From: Pseudomonas viridiflava
Lineage (GTDB): Bacteria; Pseudomonadota; Gammaproteobacteria; Pseudomonadales; Pseudomonadaceae
DNA length: 64,000 nucleotides
Reading direction: 5' to 3'
Assembly: GCF_900591205.1 (NCBI RefSeq)
Contig: NZ_UUPU01000076.1
Location: 1-64,000, forward strand
Shown here: piece after piece, positions 52,642 to 60,772 of the stretch
Layout: the number at the start of each line of letters is the position of its first letter
Position numbering within the stretch: position 1 is the first letter of the stretch
Made by a program: the position numbers and the translations under genes
Notes under the pieces: model-generated
What the model was told of the DNA's origin: nothing
What the model saw: only the letters and a program-made list of their open reading frames with translations
Database searches by the model: none

Positions 52642-53562
52642 TTAGATACCCTGCGGGGTCTCTTCGCCGCCCAACGCTTCGATCAGCGCCGGCAAGAAAT
52701 CACCGAACGTCAGCATCATCAGGGTAAAGCTCGCATCCAACTGGCCCAGGGCCTCTTCACCGCCGTCCTGTTCCGCCTGATCCTGTAGCAGGTCTTCGAA
52801 CTTCAGGCGCTTGACGGTCATTTTGTCGTCGAGCATGAAGGACAGCTTGTCCTGCCAGGCCAGCGACAGTTGGGTCACGACTTTGCCGGTGGTCAGGTGC
52901 AGCTGGATCTCTTCGCCGGTCAGGTCCTGGCGCTTGCAGCGCACGATGCCGCCGTCTTCATGGGTATCGCGCAGTTCGCATTCGTCGAGGACGAAGAAGT
53001 CATCGGCCGGTTTCTGGGTGGTGACCCAGTCGGTCATGATCGCCGTCGGCGCGGTTTTTACCGTCAGTGGGCGTACCGGCAGGGTGCCGATCACTTCACG
53101 CAGGGTGGAGAGCAGGTCTTCGGCGCGTTTCGGGCTGGCCGAGTTGACCAGGATCAGGCCCTGTTTCGGCGCGATGGCGGCAAACGTCGACGAGCGGCGG
53201 ATAAACGCACGCGGCAGGAACGCCTGGATGATTTCATCCTTGATCTGGTCACGTTCCTTTTTATAGACCTTGCGCATTTGCTCGGCCTCGATCTCCTCGA
53301 CTTTCTCTTTCAGGGCGTCACGCACCACGCTACCCGGCAGGATACGTTCTTCCTTGCGTGCGGCGATCAGCAGGAAGTCACCGCTGACGTGAACCAGGGG
53401 AGCGTCTTCACCTTTACCGAAAGGCGCGACGAAACCGTAAGTGGTCAACTCCTGGCTTGCACAAGGGCGCGCCAGTTTGGTGGCCATGGCCGCTTCCAAC
53501 GCCTCGGCATCAACAGGCAGATCTTGGGTCAGGCGATAGATAAGCAGGTTCTTGAACCACAT
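52642..53562 (-). CDS. rdgC: Recombination-associated protein RdgC
   Basis: A 306-residue DNA-binding ring protein (E. coli 303) that coats double-stranded DNA and modulates RecA. The N-terminus MWFKNLLIYRLTQDLPVDAEALEAAMATKLARPCASQE is diagnostic, as are FGKGEDAPLVHVSGDFLLIAARKEERILP and ELRDTHEDGGIVRCKRQDL. The start at MWFKN has AAAGGAGAG upstream; eight upstream in-frame codons are not part of the family. The C-terminal end is acidic. Confidence 0.96.
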   Translation of the reverse strand: MWFKNLLIYRLTQDLPVDAEALEAAMATKLARPCASQELTTYGFVAPFGKGEDAPLVHVSGDFLLIAARKEERILPGSVVRDALKEKVEEIEAEQMRKVYKKERDQIKDEIIQAFLPRAFIRRSSTFAAIAPKQGLILVNSASPKRAEDLLSTLREVIGTLPVRPLTVKTAPTAIMTDWVTTQKPADDFFVLDECELRDTHEDGGIVRCKRQDLTGEEIQLHLTTGKVVTQLSLAWQDKLSFMLDDKMTVKRLKFEDLLQDQAEQDGGEEALGQLDASFTLMMLTFGDFLPALIEALGGEETPQGI

Positions 53563-53672
53563 GGGGTGAGTCTCTCCTTTATACAAAGGGGGGCATTATT
53601 CTCTTGATCACGCCGCAGGCCAACCCTGCCTAAGCCATTGGAAGGGCTGAAAAAAAAGATTTAAGAAAGTGC

Positions 53673-53701
53673 TTGCCAGACTTGGGGTCGCTCCGTAGAA
53701 T
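53673..53701 (+). promoter_or_regulatory. Sigma-70 promoter of the first tRNA-Val/Asp pair
   Basis: TTGCCA and TAGAAT are 17 bases apart, followed by GCGCGCC, closely like the discriminator of the tRNA-Glu promoter near 25.95 kb. Confidence 0.82.
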
Positions 53702-53721
53702 GCGCGCCACACCGAAACGAA

Positions 53722-53797
53722 GGGTGATTAGCTCAGCTGGGAGAGCATCTGCCTTACAAGCAGAGGGTCGGCGGTTCGATCCCGTCATCACCCACCA
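53722..53797 (+). tRNA. tRNA-Val (TAC), copy 1
   Basis: A 76-base cloverleaf with acceptor GGGTGAT/ATCACCC, anticodon TAC at 53755-53757 in the TCTGC/GCAGA stem, and an encoded CCA end. Confidence 0.97.
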
Positions 53798-53816
53798 TTC
53801 GCTTCATGTGTTACGC

Positions 53817-53893
53817 GCAGCGGTAGTTCAGTCGGTTAGAATACCGGCCTGTCACGCCGGGGGTCGCGGGTTCGAGTCCCGTCCGCTGCGCCA
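53817..53893 (+). tRNA. tRNA-Asp (GTC), copy 1
   Basis: A 77-base cloverleaf with acceptor GCAGCGG/CCGCTGC, anticodon GTC at 53851-53853 in the CCGGC/GCCGG stem, discriminator G and an encoded CCA end. It is in one transcript with tRNA-Val. Confidence 0.97.
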
Positions 53894-53933
53894 TATTCGG
53901 TAACCTGGAACGCTGAACGCCAGGTCACCACAG

Positions 53934-53960
53934 AAAGCCCGCTTAATCGCGGGCTTTTTT
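53934..53960 (+). terminator. Terminator of the first tRNA-Val/Asp pair
   Basis: AAAGCCCGC and GCGGGCTTT pair perfectly around a 6-base loop, followed by a T-run. An ACCTGG/CCAGGT inverted repeat lies between it and the tRNA. Confidence 0.9.
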
Positions 53961-54022
53961 CTGCCCGAAATATGGCAAAAAATCGAGAGGTGAACTTTTT
54001 TTAAATAAAGTGCATTTAAATC

Positions 54023-54050
54023 AAGACATTACGATTTTTTGGTGTATGAT
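54023..54050 (+). promoter_or_regulatory. Promoter of the second tRNA-Val/Asp pair
   Basis: AAGACA and TATGAT are 16 bases apart, followed by GCGCCC, in an AT-rich region. The promoter differs from that of the first copy, so the two tRNA pairs are separate transcription units. Confidence 0.7.
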
Positions 54051-54069
54051 GCGCCCACACCGAAACGAA

Positions 54070-54145
54070 GGGTGATTAGCTCAGCTGGGAGAGCATCTGC
54101 CTTACAAGCAGAGGGTCGGCGGTTCGATCCCGTCATCACCCACCA
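54070..54145 (+). tRNA. tRNA-Val (TAC), copy 2
   Basis: Identical to copy 1, 348 bases downstream. The ACACCGAAACGAA leader is duplicated with it. Confidence 0.97.
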
Positions 54146-54164
54146 TTCGCTTCATGTGTTACGC

Positions 54165-54241
54165 GCAGCGGTAGTTCAGTCGGTTAGAATACCGGCCTGT
54201 CACGCCGGGGGTCGCGGGTTCGAGTCCCGTCCGCTGCGCCA
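54165..54241 (+). tRNA. tRNA-Asp (GTC), copy 2
   Basis: Identical to copy 1, 348 bases downstream; the 19-base spacer from tRNA-Val and the first bases after the gene are also the same. Confidence 0.97.
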
Positions 54242-54282
54242 TATTCGGTAACCTGGAACACTGAACGCCAGGTCGCCACAAG

Positions 54283-54311
54283 AAGCCCGCTCATTGAGCG
54301 GGCTTTTTTTT
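54283..54311 (+). terminator. Terminator of the second tRNA-Val/Asp pair
   Basis: AAGCCCGCTCA and TGAGCGGGCTT pair with a loop of only one or two bases after end fraying, followed by eight T. It is related in sequence to the first copy but has diverged in the loop. Confidence 0.9.
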
Positions 54312-54543
54312 GCCTGCGATTTGACCTCCCCGCGCCTTGCCGTTGTGCACCGGCTATCGGGCCTGAACTGTGCTGGTGCGTCATGCCGTGGCGGAATACC
54401 CCCATGCACATTGGTCGATTGCGCCCCTGGCCGCTTAAACGGTTATCTATAGCCCAGCGAAGACTTCCAGGCGAGCTACCGGCAGCAGGACGCTGCGGTG
54501 CCCGCTCTCTAACTAAAATAGTCTGCAAGGGGAATGGCACTCT
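54312..54543. other. Non-coding stretch before the BCCT gene
   Basis: No gene, REP copy or strong palindrome is visible. A reading frame across it on the minus strand runs into antisense of the tRNAs and is not credible. GCAAGGGGAATGGCA just before the BCCT start supplies the ribosome site, with rather long spacing. Confidence 0.4.
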
Positions 54544-56127
54544 ATGAAATACCCATTACGTCCGTTGGTGTTCTGGCCAACGTTCCTGATTCTGCTGGCG
54601 GCGGTGATCGCCAGCTACATCGACCTGAAGACGTTCCTTGCGGTCAGCAAGCAGCTCAACAGCGTGATCCTGAACAACTTCTCCTGGTTATTCAGCGCCG
54701 GCTCGTTCGCCATGGTGGTGCTGACCGGTATTGTCTACTTCTCGCCCCTGGGCAAGGTGCGGATCGGCGGCGAAGACGCCCAGCCGTTGCTGAGCAAATG
54801 GCGCTGGTTTATGGTGGCGCTGTGCACCACGCTGGCAGTGGGTGTGTTGTTCTGGACTACCGCCGAGCCGCTTTACCATCTCTACGGCCCCCCCACCAGC
54901 CTGCCGATCGAAGCGGGCAGCGCCGCGGCTAAAAGCTTTGCCATGTCGACCATGTTCCTGCACTGGACCATCACCCCCTACGCCATTTACCTGGTGCCCT
55001 CGCTGGTGTTTGCGCTGGTGTTTTATAACCGCCGCAGCAACTTCTCCATTGGCGCGATGCTCGAGCCCTTGCTGGGCGCGGCACGGGTCAAGCGTTATGC
55101 GGGGCTCATCGACACCCTGGCGATGTTCGCCCTGGTGGCCGGCATGGCTTCGTCCCTGGGGACTGGCGCGCTGACCCTGTCGGGCGGCCTGAGCCAATAC
55201 ATCGGCGGCGAAACCACGCCGTTGCGCCTGGCGATCATCATCGCGATTATTGTGATCACTTTTGTGGCCTCGGCCGCCAGCGGCCTGCAGCGCGGCATTG
55301 TGAGGCTGTCGTCGTTCAATACCTGGATCATGCTGGCCCTGGGTTTGTTCGTGCTGTTATGCGGGCCCACCCTGTACATGTTCAGCCTGGGGGTCGAATC
55401 CCTGGGGGTCTACCTCGACAGCTTTTTCAGTCGCAGCCTGTTCACCGGCGCCGCCAGTGGCGACACCTGGCCGCAGAGCTGGACCGTGTTCTACTGGTCG
55501 GTGTGGTTTGCCTGGGCGCCGGTGAGTGCACTGTTCCTCGGCAAGATCGGGCGTGGCTACAGCGTGCGCGAATTCATTCATATCAACATGCTGTACCCGG
55601 CGCTGTTTACCGCGATCTGGATCTGTATCTTCTCCGGCACCAGCCTGTACTTCGATGCCTTGGGCGATGGCAGCCTCAACCGCGTGCTGAATGAGCAGGG
55701 CGTGGAACACGTGCTGTACCAGATGTTCCAGCAGTTGCCGGCCAGCGGCTTGATGATTGCGTTTCTGCTGTTCGTCGCGTTCATCTCCTTTGTGACGGCG
55801 GCGGACTCCAGCACTGATGTGATCGCCAACCTGTGCAGCAAAGGCGTGACCGCCGACTCCGACCTGGACGGCAACCCGATGTTGAAGATTGTGTGGGGCG
55901 TGATCATCGGCACGGTGTCGTGGGTGATGGTCGCCTTCGTCGGCATCGACGGGGTGAAGATGCTCTCCAACCTCGGCGGTTTGCCCGGGATGATCCTGGT
56001 GTTGCTGGCCAGTACCTCGTTGATCTTCTGGCTGAAGAACCCGGCGTTGCTGGATGTGAAAAGCCTGCAGCCGACCCTTGAGCCCGACCTGCGTGGCGCG
56101 AGCCGTGCGGCGCAATTTGCGCGCTAG
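54544..56127 (+). CDS. BCCT-family betaine/carnitine/choline-type transporter
   Basis: A 527-residue, 12-helix inner-membrane transporter of the BCCT family. The conserved tryptophan region WTVFYWSVWFAWAPVSALFLGKIGRGYSVREF is present, as are GLQRGIVRLSSFNTWIM and FVTAADSSTDVIANLCSKG. The N- and C-terminal extensions are short, so it is likely a substrate carrier rather than an osmosensor like BetP. It precedes a CocE-type hydrolase by 87 bases with a hairpin between, so import and hydrolysis of a quaternary-ammonium ester or amide is a fair guess. Confidence 0.92.
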   Translation: MKYPLRPLVFWPTFLILLAAVIASYIDLKTFLAVSKQLNSVILNNFSWLFSAGSFAMVVLTGIVYFSPLGKVRIGGEDAQPLLSKWRWFMVALCTTLAVGVLFWTTAEPLYHLYGPPTSLPIEAGSAAAKSFAMSTMFLHWTITPYAIYLVPSLVFALVFYNRRSNFSIGAMLEPLLGAARVKRYAGLIDTLAMFALVAGMASSLGTGALTLSGGLSQYIGGETTPLRLAIIIAIIVITFVASAASGLQRGIVRLSSFNTWIMLALGLFVLLCGPTLYMFSLGVESLGVYLDSFFSRSLFTGAASGDTWPQSWTVFYWSVWFAWAPVSALFLGKIGRGYSVREFIHINMLYPALFTAIWICIFSGTSLYFDALGDGSLNRVLNEQGVEHVLYQMFQQLPASGLMIAFLLFVAFISFVTAADSSTDVIANLCSKGVTADSDLDGNPMLKIVWGVIIGTVSWVMVAFVGIDGVKMLSNLGGLPGMILVLLASTSLIFWLKNPALLDVKSLQPTLEPDLRGASRAAQFAR

Positions 56128-56146
56128 GTCATAACCTCTGTGTGTC

Positions 56147-56179
56147 TCCTCACGCGCTCCTTCGGCGAGCGCGGGGGAG
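56147..56179 (+). terminator. Intercistronic hairpin
   Basis: CGCGCTC (56153-56159) pairs with GAGCGCG (56167-56173), and flanking CTCC/GGAG may extend it. No T-run. It could protect or limit the transcript between the BCCT and CocE genes. Confidence 0.4.
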
Positions 56180-56214
56180 TCGTTTGTTCGCAATAAACGC
56201 GTTTGGAGTTACCG

Positions 56215-58227
56215 ATGGAAATCGTTACCGAGTTTGCCTACAAGGTCCGTGAAATCGAGCATTGCCTGATCCCCCTCAAGGACGGCACCCAATTGGCCGC
56301 ACGCATCTGGCTGCCGGAAGTCGCGGGTTTGCAGGCGACCTTCCCGGCGATCCTGGAATACCTGCCGTACCGCAAACGCGACGGCACGGCGGTGCGCGAC
56401 GCGCTGACCCATCCATGGATGGCCGGGCAGGGCTATGTGTGTGTGCGTGTGGACATGCGCGGTAATGGCGAATCCCAAGGCTTGATGGCTGACGAATACC
56501 TGCTGCAGGAACAGGACGACGCCCTCGAAGTGATCGACTGGCTGTGCCGGCAGGCGTGGTGTGATGGCAATGTCGGCATGATGGGCATCTCCTGGGGCGG
56601 CTTCAACGGCCTGCAAGTCGCGGCGCGCCAGCCTGAGGCGTTGAAGGCGATCATCACGCTGTGCTCCACCGATGACCGTTTTGCCGATGACATCCACTAC
56701 AAGGGCGGCAACCTGCTGATGGAGAACTTCGGCTGGGCGGCGACCATGCTCAATTTCAGCGCGGCGGTGCCCGACCCGATGCTGGTGGGTGACGATTGGA
56801 AAACCCTCTGGCACCAACGCCTGGAGGCCATGCCGCTGCTTGCCGAGACCTGGCTTAAACACCAGACCCGCGATGACTACTGGCGCCACGGTTCGGTCTG
56901 CGAGGATTACTCGAAGATCAAGGCCGCGGTCTACGCCGTAGGCGGCTGGGGCGATGCCTACCGCAACACCGTGTCGCGCCTGATGGAACACTTGCCGGGG
57001 CCGAAGAAGGCCATGATCGGCCCGTGGATTCACAAGTACCCGCATTTCGCCGTGCCCAATCCGGCCATCGGCTTCCTGCAAGAAGCCAAACGCTGGTGGG
57101 ACCACTGGCTGAAGGGCATCGACAATGGGGTGATGGACGACGCAGCCTGCACTTTTTACCTACAGGATGTTCTGCCGCCCAAGGGCAGTTACGCCGAGCG
57201 CCCAGGCAGTTGGGTACAGACATCGGGGTGGCCGGACCCGCAGGTGCAGTGGACTGATTTCAGCCTCGACGAGCGTGGCCTCAACCCTGGCAACCAAGCG
57301 TTGGCCCAGCCGCGCAGCATCTGCTCGCCACTGACCACCGGCCTGCACCAGGGCGAGTATTGCGCCATCTGGTTTGGCCCGGACGGCCCGACGGACCAGC
57401 GCCGCGATGACGCCCACTCGCTGTGCTTCGATTCCCAACCGCTGACCGAACCCTTGGCGCTGTTGGGCGATGCGCGCCTCAAGCTGCGCCTGGCCAGCGA
57501 CACTACGTGCGGCCAATTGGTGGCGCGCCTGAATGCGGTGGCGCCGGATGGGCAGGTCACGCAGATCAGTTACGGCGTGCTGAATCTCACTCTTCGCGAG
57601 GACTTTTCCTACGTAACGCCCGTGGTCCCGGGTGCGGCGATGGAGGTTGCTTTAAACCTCGACCATATCGGTATGCGCCTGCCGGTCGGCTACCGTTTGC
57701 GCCTGGCCTTGAGTACTGCGAGTTTCCCGCTGCTGTGGCCCAGCCGCGAGCTGACCACCCTGACCTTGCTGCCAAGCCTGCAAAGCCTGCAGCTGCCGGT
57801 CTTCACCGGTGACGCGGTGGACTGCCCGTTCGAGGCGCCGCAATCGGCAACCCCGGCGGCCCTGGAAATCCTGCGCGCCGCCGCGCCCAAACGCACGTTG
57901 ATTGAAGACGTAGGCAGTGGCGAAGTGTGCGTGACAATCGAGGACGACCTGGGCGCGATGCGTTTTACCGATCACGGCCTGTCGGTGGACCAGCGTTGCA
58001 CCGAGCAATACCGCACCTTGCCCTGGGACCCGCTGTCGACCCGCGCCGATATCCAGTGGCACTACCGTGTGGGCCGCGAGGCATGGGCCGTGGAGGTGGA
58101 AAGCCGGTTGAGCGTGCAGGCCGACGCCGAGTGGTTCTACGTGGAGGCGGAGCAGACGGCCTGGGAAAATGGCCAGCTCGAACACCGTCGGCAATGGAGC
58201 AAGCGCGTGGCAAGGGTCGCGCTGTGA
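56215..58227 (+). CDS. CocE/NonD-type hydrolase (X-Pro dipeptidyl-peptidase family)
   Basis: A 670-residue serine hydrolase. The alpha/beta domain has the nucleophile in GMMGISWGGFNGLQVAARQPE, near residue 127, with RVDMRGNGESQG before it. The catalytic Asp should lie near AVYAVGGWGDAYRN, and His in GPWIHKYPHF. A jelly-roll domain (about 380-560: GEYCAIWFGPDGPTDQRRDDAHSLCFDSQPL) and a further C-terminal domain follow. Family members split esters or amides such as cocaine, glutaryl-7-ACA or X-Pro peptides. There is no signal peptide. The ATG has GGAG six bases upstream; a TTG 12 bases earlier is less likely. Confidence 0.9.
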   Translation: MEIVTEFAYKVREIEHCLIPLKDGTQLAARIWLPEVAGLQATFPAILEYLPYRKRDGTAVRDALTHPWMAGQGYVCVRVDMRGNGESQGLMADEYLLQEQDDALEVIDWLCRQAWCDGNVGMMGISWGGFNGLQVAARQPEALKAIITLCSTDDRFADDIHYKGGNLLMENFGWAATMLNFSAAVPDPMLVGDDWKTLWHQRLEAMPLLAETWLKHQTRDDYWRHGSVCEDYSKIKAAVYAVGGWGDAYRNTVSRLMEHLPGPKKAMIGPWIHKYPHFAVPNPAIGFLQEAKRWWDHWLKGIDNGVMDDAACTFYLQDVLPPKGSYAERPGSWVQTSGWPDPQVQWTDFSLDERGLNPGNQALAQPRSICSPLTTGLHQGEYCAIWFGPDGPTDQRRDDAHSLCFDSQPLTEPLALLGDARLKLRLASDTTCGQLVARLNAVAPDGQVTQISYGVLNLTLREDFSYVTPVVPGAAMEVALNLDHIGMRLPVGYRLRLALSTASFPLLWPSRELTTLTLLPSLQSLQLPVFTGDAVDCPFEAPQSATPAALEILRAAAPKRTLIEDVGSGEVCVTIEDDLGAMRFTDHGLSVDQRCTEQYRTLPWDPLSTRADIQWHYRVGREAWAVEVESRLSVQADAEWFYVEAEQTAWENGQLEHRRQWSKRVARVAL

Positions 58228-58265
58228 GTGAGCAACTGGCAGGATGCTTGCCAACGTGATCTCTG

Positions 58266-58292
58266 CGGGCCAGGTCAAACCCTGGCCCGTTT
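58266..58292 (+). terminator. Intrinsic terminator after the CocE-type gene
   Basis: CGGGCCAGG and CCTGGCCCG pair perfectly around a 6-base loop, followed by TTT. It ends 7 bases before the LysR gene. Confidence 0.72.
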
Positions 58293-58298
58293 CTGCCA

Positions 58299-59231
58299 AT
58301 GGACCTGCTCATGTCGCGCCGAAATGTCGATCTTCCTCCTCTCAACTGCCTGCAGACCTTCGAAGCGGCCGCCCGCCATTTGAGCTTTACCCAGGCCGCC
58401 CAGGAACTGAACCTGACGCAAAGCGCGGTCAGCCGGCAGGTCAAGCGCCTGGAAGAAGACCTCGCCCGCCCGCTGTTTTACCGGCTGGCCCAGGGGCTGA
58501 GCCTGACGCCGGCGGGGGTGCGCTACTTTCGCACCATCCAGCGCCTGTTGCGTGAGCTGGACCGCGAGTCCGCCGAATTGCGCCGCCGTGGTGCCGATCG
58601 CCAGTTGACCCTGGCCAGCACGCCCACCATCAGCTCCATCTGGCTCGCCGGCCTGCTGCCGCAATTCCAGCACGAGCACCCGGACCTGGATATCCGCATC
58701 CTGTGCAGCGAAAGCCCCAGCCACCTGGATGTCAACGAATACGACCTGGGCCTGTTCTATCACCTGGATGAGCTGCCGCCGCCCCACGGCCTGGAGCTGT
58801 CGCCGGTGTTTGACAGCGAGCAGGTGATCACCGTGTGCAGCCCCGGCTATATCGAGCGCCATGGCCCGATTCGCGACCTGCAACACCTGCTGTTCGCCCA
58901 TACCTTGCTGATCGTCGAGGACCACTACCACGACTGGCTGACCTGGACCGACTGGTTTGCCGACGCAGGCCAGCACTACCACACCCCGCGTCATGCCTTG
59001 CGCACCAACAGCTATCAACTGTTGATGCAGTCGGCGGTCATGGGGCACGGCGTCGCCCTCGGCTGGAAGAGCCTGCTGGAGGGCGAGCTGGCCAGCGGGC
59101 GCCTGCAACTGGCCTTGCCCCATACCATGCACAGCCGGGGCCGCCTGCACCTGATGCAGCCCCATCACCGCAACCCGCCGTCGGCGGCACGCAGTTTTCG
59201 CCAATGGTTGCTGGCCCAGGCCAGCCGCTGA
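58299..59231 (+). CDS. LysR-family regulator, GcvA-like
   Basis: A 310-residue LTTR. The N-terminus reads LPPLNCLQTFEAAARHLSFTQAAQELNLTQSAVSRQVKRLEEDLARPLFYRLAQGLSLTPAGV, the typical GcvA-like phrase, with an effector domain from about 100. It follows the CocE-type gene after a terminator and is directly ahead of an MFS gene on the same strand. It probably controls the BCCT/hydrolase pair, as such regulators often control adjacent catabolic genes. Met5 is an alternative start. Confidence 0.9.
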   Translation: MDLLMSRRNVDLPPLNCLQTFEAAARHLSFTQAAQELNLTQSAVSRQVKRLEEDLARPLFYRLAQGLSLTPAGVRYFRTIQRLLRELDRESAELRRRGADRQLTLASTPTISSIWLAGLLPQFQHEHPDLDIRILCSESPSHLDVNEYDLGLFYHLDELPPPHGLELSPVFDSEQVITVCSPGYIERHGPIRDLQHLLFAHTLLIVEDHYHDWLTWTDWFADAGQHYHTPRHALRTNSYQLLMQSAVMGHGVALGWKSLLEGELASGRLQLALPHTMHSRGRLHLMQPHHRNPPSAARSFRQWLLAQASR

Positions 59232-59260
59232 ACAGCTCTCTCTAACCGTCGATTGCCACC

Positions 59261-60541
59261 ATGAACCTGACTTTCCTGACCTTCCCCGCGCTGTACAGCG
59301 CGACCATTCTGATGCTGACCGGCAACGGGCTGTTCTTCAGTTTTATCGGCCTGCGCCTGAGCAGCCAGGGCATCAACGAGGTGTGGATCGGCGCCCTCAC
59401 GGCGGCGTACTACGGCGGCATGGTCTGCGGGGCCAAGTTCGGTCACTGCATGATTGCCGGCGTCGGGCACGTGCGCTCGTATGTGGCCTGCGCCGGGGTC
59501 GCCACCATCATTGTGTTGCTGCATGTGCTGTTTGAGCAGTTGGAGTTCTGGCTGGCGCTGCGGTTTGTGATGGGCCTGGTAATGATGAACCAGTACATGG
59601 TCATCGAAAGCTGGCTGAACGAGCAGGCGGAAAACAACCAGCGCGGTGCGGTCTTTGCCGGCTATATGGTGGCGGTGTCCCTGGGCTTGATGCTGGGGCA
59701 AGGCGTGTTGATCTGGCGCCCGGAGCTGGATTTCAAACCGCTGATCATCGTCGCGATCTGCTTTGCGGCCTGCCTGCTGCCGGTGACCATGACCAAGCGC
59801 CTGCACCCGGCCAAGCTGGTGGCGGCGCCGCTGGAAGTCGGGTTTTTCTGGCAGCGTGTACCTCAGGCGCTGACCACCGTGTTTGTCACCGGCCTGATGA
59901 TCGGCGCGTTTTACGCCCTGGCTCCGGTGTTCGCCACGCGCAACGGCTTGAGCACTGCCCAGGCGAGTACGTTTGTTGCGGTGTCGATCTTTGCCGGGCT
60001 GTGTGGCCAATGGCCGATCGGCTGGCTGTCGGACCGCATCGACCGCTCCCGGCTGATTCGCGCCTGCGCCGTGGCCCTGGGGCTGCTGGTGATTCCGCTG
60101 TGGGGGCTGGTGCAACTGCCGTATGCCTGGCTGCTGGTGTTCGGCTTTCTCAGCGGTTTGCTGCTGTTCACCCTGTACCCCTTGGCGGTGGCGCTGGCCA
60201 ACGACAACGTCGAACAACCGCGGCGCGTGCCGTTGAGCGCGATGATGCTCGCCACCCACGGCATCGGTGCCAGCCTGGGGCCGATGCTCAGCGGCGCGCT
60301 GATGAACAGCTACGGTCATGGCGCCTTCTACATGCTGTTCTCGGCCTGTGCGCTGCTGCTGATCTGGCGTGTGCAGCCCAAAAAAGTCACGGGCGAATAC
60401 CGGGTCGAAGGGGCGCCGCTGCACCACGTCGCCATGCCCGAACACCCGATGGGGGGCATGGCCGTGGTGCTCGATCCACGGGTGGACGAAATCCCCGAAG
60501 AACTGGTGATCAACGACCCGGCGCCCGAGGGCAAGCCATGA
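59261..60541 (+). CDS. YcaD-like MFS transporter
   Basis: A 426-residue, 12-helix major facilitator of the YcaD kind (YFFSFIGLRL-like start: LFFSFIGLRLSSQGINEVWIGALTAAYYGGMVCGAKFGHCMI; VMGLVMMNQYMVIESWLNEQA; GWLSDRIDRSRLIRACAVALG). A 60-residue hydrophilic C-terminal tail with VRSR-free acidic residues (PRVDEIPEELVINDPAPEG) extends beyond the last helix. Substrate unknown. It starts 29 bases after the LysR stop and is convergent with a small minus-strand gene. Confidence 0.88.
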   Translation: MNLTFLTFPALYSATILMLTGNGLFFSFIGLRLSSQGINEVWIGALTAAYYGGMVCGAKFGHCMIAGVGHVRSYVACAGVATIIVLLHVLFEQLEFWLALRFVMGLVMMNQYMVIESWLNEQAENNQRGAVFAGYMVAVSLGLMLGQGVLIWRPELDFKPLIIVAICFAACLLPVTMTKRLHPAKLVAAPLEVGFFWQRVPQALTTVFVTGLMIGAFYALAPVFATRNGLSTAQASTFVAVSIFAGLCGQWPIGWLSDRIDRSRLIRACAVALGLLVIPLWGLVQLPYAWLLVFGFLSGLLLFTLYPLAVALANDNVEQPRRVPLSAMMLATHGIGASLGPMLSGALMNSYGHGAFYMLFSACALLLIWRVQPKKVTGEYRVEGAPLHHVAMPEHPMGGMAVVLDPRVDEIPEELVINDPAPEGKP

Positions 60542-60544
60542 CGG

Positions 60545-60664
60545 CTATTTGTTGGCTTTTTTCTTGCGCGGCTGGCGCGTGGCCAGGTGCTCGAAGTAAA
60601 ACGAGGCGGTGCCGAACACGGCGATTATGGTCAGTACGAGCATGCCGAGGGTTGAGCTTTCCAC
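60545..60664 (-). CDS. Small (39-residue) membrane protein
   Basis: One membrane helix (LGMLVLTIIAVFGTASFYFEHL) followed by a basic tail ending RQPRKKKANK, a layout of a bitopic inner-membrane protein with its basic end in the cytosol. The GTG start is chosen because AGGA lies 7 bases upstream; the frame is open for 35 more codons, but that part shows no ribosome site and unlikely composition. Function unknown. It lies 108 bases downstream of the catalase-like gene and could be the last member of that operon. Confidence 0.5.
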   Translation of the reverse strand: MESSTLGMLVLTIIAVFGTASFYFEHLATRQPRKKKANK

Positions 60665-60772
60665 GGTGACTTCCTGCGTGATGGGGTAGGCATTCACGGT
60701 AGAGGCGCGGCGAAAGCGGCTCAATAGGCCCGACGCAAACCTTACGGCGCCGGGCCCATTGTTACGCACTCT

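Noticed and set aside
53673..53903. Plus-strand frames across tRNA-Val and tRNA-Asp (also 54039-54251)
   Set aside because: The translations are nearly identical because they read the duplicated tRNAs; no protein is encoded.
54184..54540. Minus-strand frame containing DGTRTRDPRRDRPVF
   Set aside because: It runs through antisense of tRNA-Asp and the terminator; another known false tRNA-derived frame.
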